A stretch of DNA of 64,000 bases from Eretmocerus hayati (lineage: Eukaryota > Arthropoda > Insecta > Hymenoptera > Aphelinidae): NCBI GenBank assembly GCA_029851415.1, contig CM056741.1, forward strand, positions 145,378,522 through 145,442,521, in the 5' to 3' direction. The translations under genes and the position numbers were made by a program. Below, one piece after another: positions 61,002-64,000 of this stretch (positions within the stretch are counted from its first letter, which is position 1; each line of letters starts with the position of its first letter). The notes under the pieces were generated by a model. That model was not told the DNA's origin. It saw nothing but the letters and a program-made list of their open reading frames with translations, and searched no databases.

Positions 61002-61873
61002 TAGAGAGTGACTGAATTTTCTAAGTTCAGAGAAACAGCGCACACAAGTTAACTACTGTAAAAAACGAGAAAGGCTGCTTTGAAAGGCCTGATACCTCAA
61101 AAGGAGGGTGTCGAATACTGTGGAATGAAAGTGTGTGTACCTGTAGCACATAAGAAATTGCTGCACATTTCCGATTGTTCGTTCGTTCATCTAACAACTA
61201 ATAATCAAGAAGTCAAACGAGAAATGCCTGATATCAATCAACAAAAATTAATGGAAGGTGAATGCAGAAACATGCAGAGAAATGTCAAATCACAATAGTA
61301 AGAGCAGGCAGCAAATTGTGCAATTTAGGGTCTGTTTGCAAATTGCGAGCACATAAGAAACTGCGTTACCGACTGAAGGTCTCAAACGCGTATTTTGCAC
61401 AAATGTGAATCGGCCCTGCTATCAATTCCGCGAATTTACATCTTGTTCATTCCTGTTCTCGTGTTTTGGATCCCGCCAAACTCATCGACAGAGTCATCGA
61501 CAAACGATGATCGAAATATCAACGCGAAAACTCCGAACGAATATTATTACATTTCTTTTCATTATCGATCAAACTTTGTAATTCTCCGAGTTATTCTTCG
61601 TGTAAGTCGTCATAGAATTTCGAACAAAAACTCAGTACATCGCCAATGCGATAAGAGGATAACTGTTGAACGTTGAGCTCCGATTTTTCAGTTTTTCAGT
61701 GATAGTTAAAATAGCTAATAACTGATTCTCTCGAGAAAGTGAACGAATTCAGGTGAGAAATGTCTTTCGTTTAACTAGCACAACGAATATTGAACTATTT
61801 TGATGCTCGACTTTACGGAGTGACGATAAATTGTATTATTATTCTCGGTTTTTCTCTATAGATACGCTCCAAG
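61002..61873. promoter_or_regulatory. divergent promoter region, VPS41 and Nse4
   Basis: The start codons are 872 bases apart. An Nse4 leader exon probably ends at 61752 (AATTCAG before GTGAGA), and its intron ends at 61861 (TCTCTATAG). The centre around 61380-61700 is the likely promoter. Two plus-strand frames of 72 and 93 codons here have no recognisable content. Confidence 0.45.
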
Positions 61874-63312
61874 ATGCCGTCTTTCAGTTCACCAGATTCC
61901 AATCGTTCAATGGAATCATCAAGTATTTTCAAATCTCCTCAATTGAGGAAAGAACACTTGAGAACTGTCAAGGAAAGTGCACAAGCGCTACGTAAGTTTG
62001 AAGTTTTGCAATAATTTGCTGCATGATTGAGTGAGACTTTCTTCCATTCCACTTATTCTATATACTATGATATTTATCCCTCCAGAGGGTGATCTCAATG
62101 TCAGAACCATAGAACGCTTGGAAGACATGATTAATGGAGTTGATGTCATTAGTAAAGAAACGCCTATGGAAGAAAAAGGTTGGCCGCATCTCAGTTATTT
62201 CAAATTACGATGTAATTCTGCTTTTCCATTAACTTGATGATTTTCATATTTTCACCTCCGACTCTAAATTATATATTAGTTCGAGATCAAGCTGAGGTCA
62301 TACTAGACTCAGAGATTATGAATCTATCCTCGCAAGTACTGAGGAAGTGCACTTTTACTTTGAATAAAACTATCAGCACTTACGACCCTAATGAATTTGC
62401 TGGTAAAGTTGTAAGTTCAAGTACCACTTTTATTATGAATTCTTTGGAAGATGTGTTATTACAAATTTTCTGATTACCAATTCTCTGATGCTTTCAGAAA
62501 AGTTTCATGAGTCGTAGTCCTGATGCAGTTCTTGATGATCCTAACTGGCCACAACTAGGAATGGATGTTATCAAATATTTCAAGAGGACAGCTGCTTTCA
62601 CTATGCTTCTAGGTATGATCAGTACATGGCAATCATGTTATGTTTACTTTACTGATTATGTATACTGACTCACTTCACTCCAGGATCAATGTGCCCTATT
62701 GCTAAAAAAGAAAGAATTGTAAAGCCCAGAGCACCCAGAGAAGCTGCAGCCCCAACTAAAAGACCAGAAAATATTATATCAGCAGAAAAATCAGAAGAGA
62801 ATGATGTTGAACAAGCTGATCGCATTCGAAAAATAATTGGTGAATATCAAAGACAACACAATGATCAGCCTCTGGATTTCTTCTCTTTGGTTCTACATCC
62901 AACAGATTTTGGAAAAACGATAGAAAATATGCTTCACGTCTCCTTTTTGATACGAGACGCACGCATTCAGTTTTTAGTAGGTGAGGAAACTTGGGAGCTG
63001 AGTAATTTATTCACAATCTGCAAATCATGTCTCAATCTCACGTTATATTTTCATTCAGATGCTGATGGGATTCCTCACGTTGCCAAGCTACCTAAAGATG
63101 CGGAGAAATCTAAAGAAAATAAGAAGAAAAGAAATGTGCAGAACGTTGTTACTCTGACTATGCAACAGTGGAGTGTATGTTATTTTATTGGATAGCACTG
63201 TCTCTCAAAACTATCTATCATTTCACAATTTTTTCAGGATTTGGTAGATGCTTATCAAGTGGAGGAACCAATGATTGATTTTAGCAAAGGAGGCTCAAAT
63301 CGCAAGAAATAG
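61874..63312 (+). CDS. Nse4: Nse4 kleisin subunit of the SMC5/6 complex
   Basis: Nse4 (NSMCE4A/EID3 in vertebrates) is the kleisin that bridges the SMC5 and SMC6 heads for DNA repair and replication-fork stability. Seven exons, 61874-61991, 62086-62178, 62280-62410, 62498-62612, 62684-62980, 63059-63174 and 63238-63312, join in phase and give 314 residues. Family evidence: the N-terminal helical region with EEKVRDQAEVILDSE, similar to the SRAREAVLDAHF region of human NSMCE4A, and the C-terminal winged-helix region with PLDFFSLVLHPTDFGKTIENMLHVSFLIRD cut by family residues FF, VENIFHVSF-type core and DARIQFL. The protein is shorter than human mainly at the N terminus. Exon 2 has a second in-phase donor at 62211 that would add 11 residues; the shorter form gives the better family match. 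Confidence 0.88.
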
Positions 63313-64000
63313 ATGATTTTGAACAGACAAGAAACAGTGCACGTCAATCATACTAGTACCTAAGAATATTTTTCCAATGACAACTCTTAATGTGACATTC
63401 ATTGTGTATGTGTACCAATGTTCACATGGGAGCCAAAAAGTTGTACCTTGAATAGTTATTATAAAATGTATGTATCTTATCACAAGTCAAATTTATCGTG
63501 AATACGCAAGCAACTTTTATTGGCCCTGAATGACAAGTACAAACAAGCAGGCATACTCTGCTTTCGAAGATGTTGATTTCTCAATGAGTTTACAGAGTAA
63601 GTTCAGGTTCTGATGTGCCTCACATTGTAAGTGCTGTTGCAAAATAATGAATAAAAAATGGTTTCAATTTTATAAGAAATTGGTTGTATTTTTTCAGATT
63701 TTTTATTGGAATTGCGTTTTACTAACAGATAGCACGGCTTTGCAGAGAATAGTATTCGTTAACAATATTCGGTTTCAATAGTTTCGTGGGTTTTCTTCGA
63801 ATTCAAGTCCATACAGATGCTGCAAGGGTATATTATTTCACAGTATTGTTTGAAATGTACAAAGAAACAAATCCAGCCGTAATCTACGATATTTTGTAGA
63901 AACTCTCAATGACAATACTTCCAATACAAATATTTCTTTTTGTTGATCAACAAATCAAATACTTCCAGTTGGTGGTATTTAGAAACAAACTAAAGATTTG
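63313..64000. other. Nse4 3' untranslated region and flank
   Basis: No frame here looks coding. It contains the probable Nse4 polyadenylation signal at 63650-63655. Downstream DNA to the window edge is AT-rich and shows nothing recognisable. Confidence 0.55.
63650..63655 (+). terminator. AATAAA polyadenylation signal for Nse4
   Basis: The hexamer AATAAA lies 338 bases after the Nse4 stop codon, followed about 25 bases later by T-rich and TTGTATTTTTT sequence typical of the downstream element. Confidence 0.5.

Overview
The window is nuclear DNA from an insect. The genes are split by GT-AG introns, non-coding DNA is AT-rich, and the deduced proteins are metazoan. The assortment (a Lis-1 orthologue, a secreted histidine acid phosphatase, small introns mixed with a few very long ones, remnants of Tc1/mariner-type elements) fits an insect, perhaps Hymenoptera. 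That finer placement is inference. Almost every line of coding evidence below was rebuilt by hand by joining exons whose phases agree.

Layout. 1-4836: gene-poor DNA downstream of Lis-1. 4837-20401 (minus): complete Lis-1 gene, six coding exons, exactly 410 residues, with a 10.1 kb first coding intron. Its introns carry a large fold-back element, a palindrome-rich MITE and a 1.8 kb inverted-repeat element holding eight copies of a 20-base motif. 20402-28987: no recognised gene; includes a GC-rich island at about 24350-25780 that may be the Lis-1 promoter. 28988-31102 (minus): single-exon 704-residue disordered nuclear-type protein of unknown family. It is head-to-head with SNAPC1 (32568-33879, plus). 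34260-36656 (minus): conserved-looking gene of unknown function, convergent with SNAPC1. 36657-41153: no gene. 41154-48672 (plus): secreted histidine acid phosphatase. 50445-54473 (minus): DDX23/Prp28 spliceosomal helicase, 812 residues. 55145-56948 (plus): CATIP (C2orf62), 395 residues. 57705-61001 (minus): VPS41, C-terminal end unresolved. 61874-63312 (plus): Nse4 (NSMCE4), 314 residues.

From 28 kb on, the genes form an alternating compact cluster: three divergent pairs with short shared upstream regions (unknown/SNAPC1, DDX23/CATIP, VPS41/Nse4) and three convergent pairs. The genes do not form one pathway. They are mostly housekeeping functions: dynein regulation, snRNA transcription, splicing, endolysosomal tethering, SMC5/6 DNA repair, plus one ciliary protein and one secreted enzyme.

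The least explained items are the multi-copy motif element in Lis-1 intron 2, the fold-back elements, a stop-free 69-base intron in VPS41, and the two uncharacterised protein genes.
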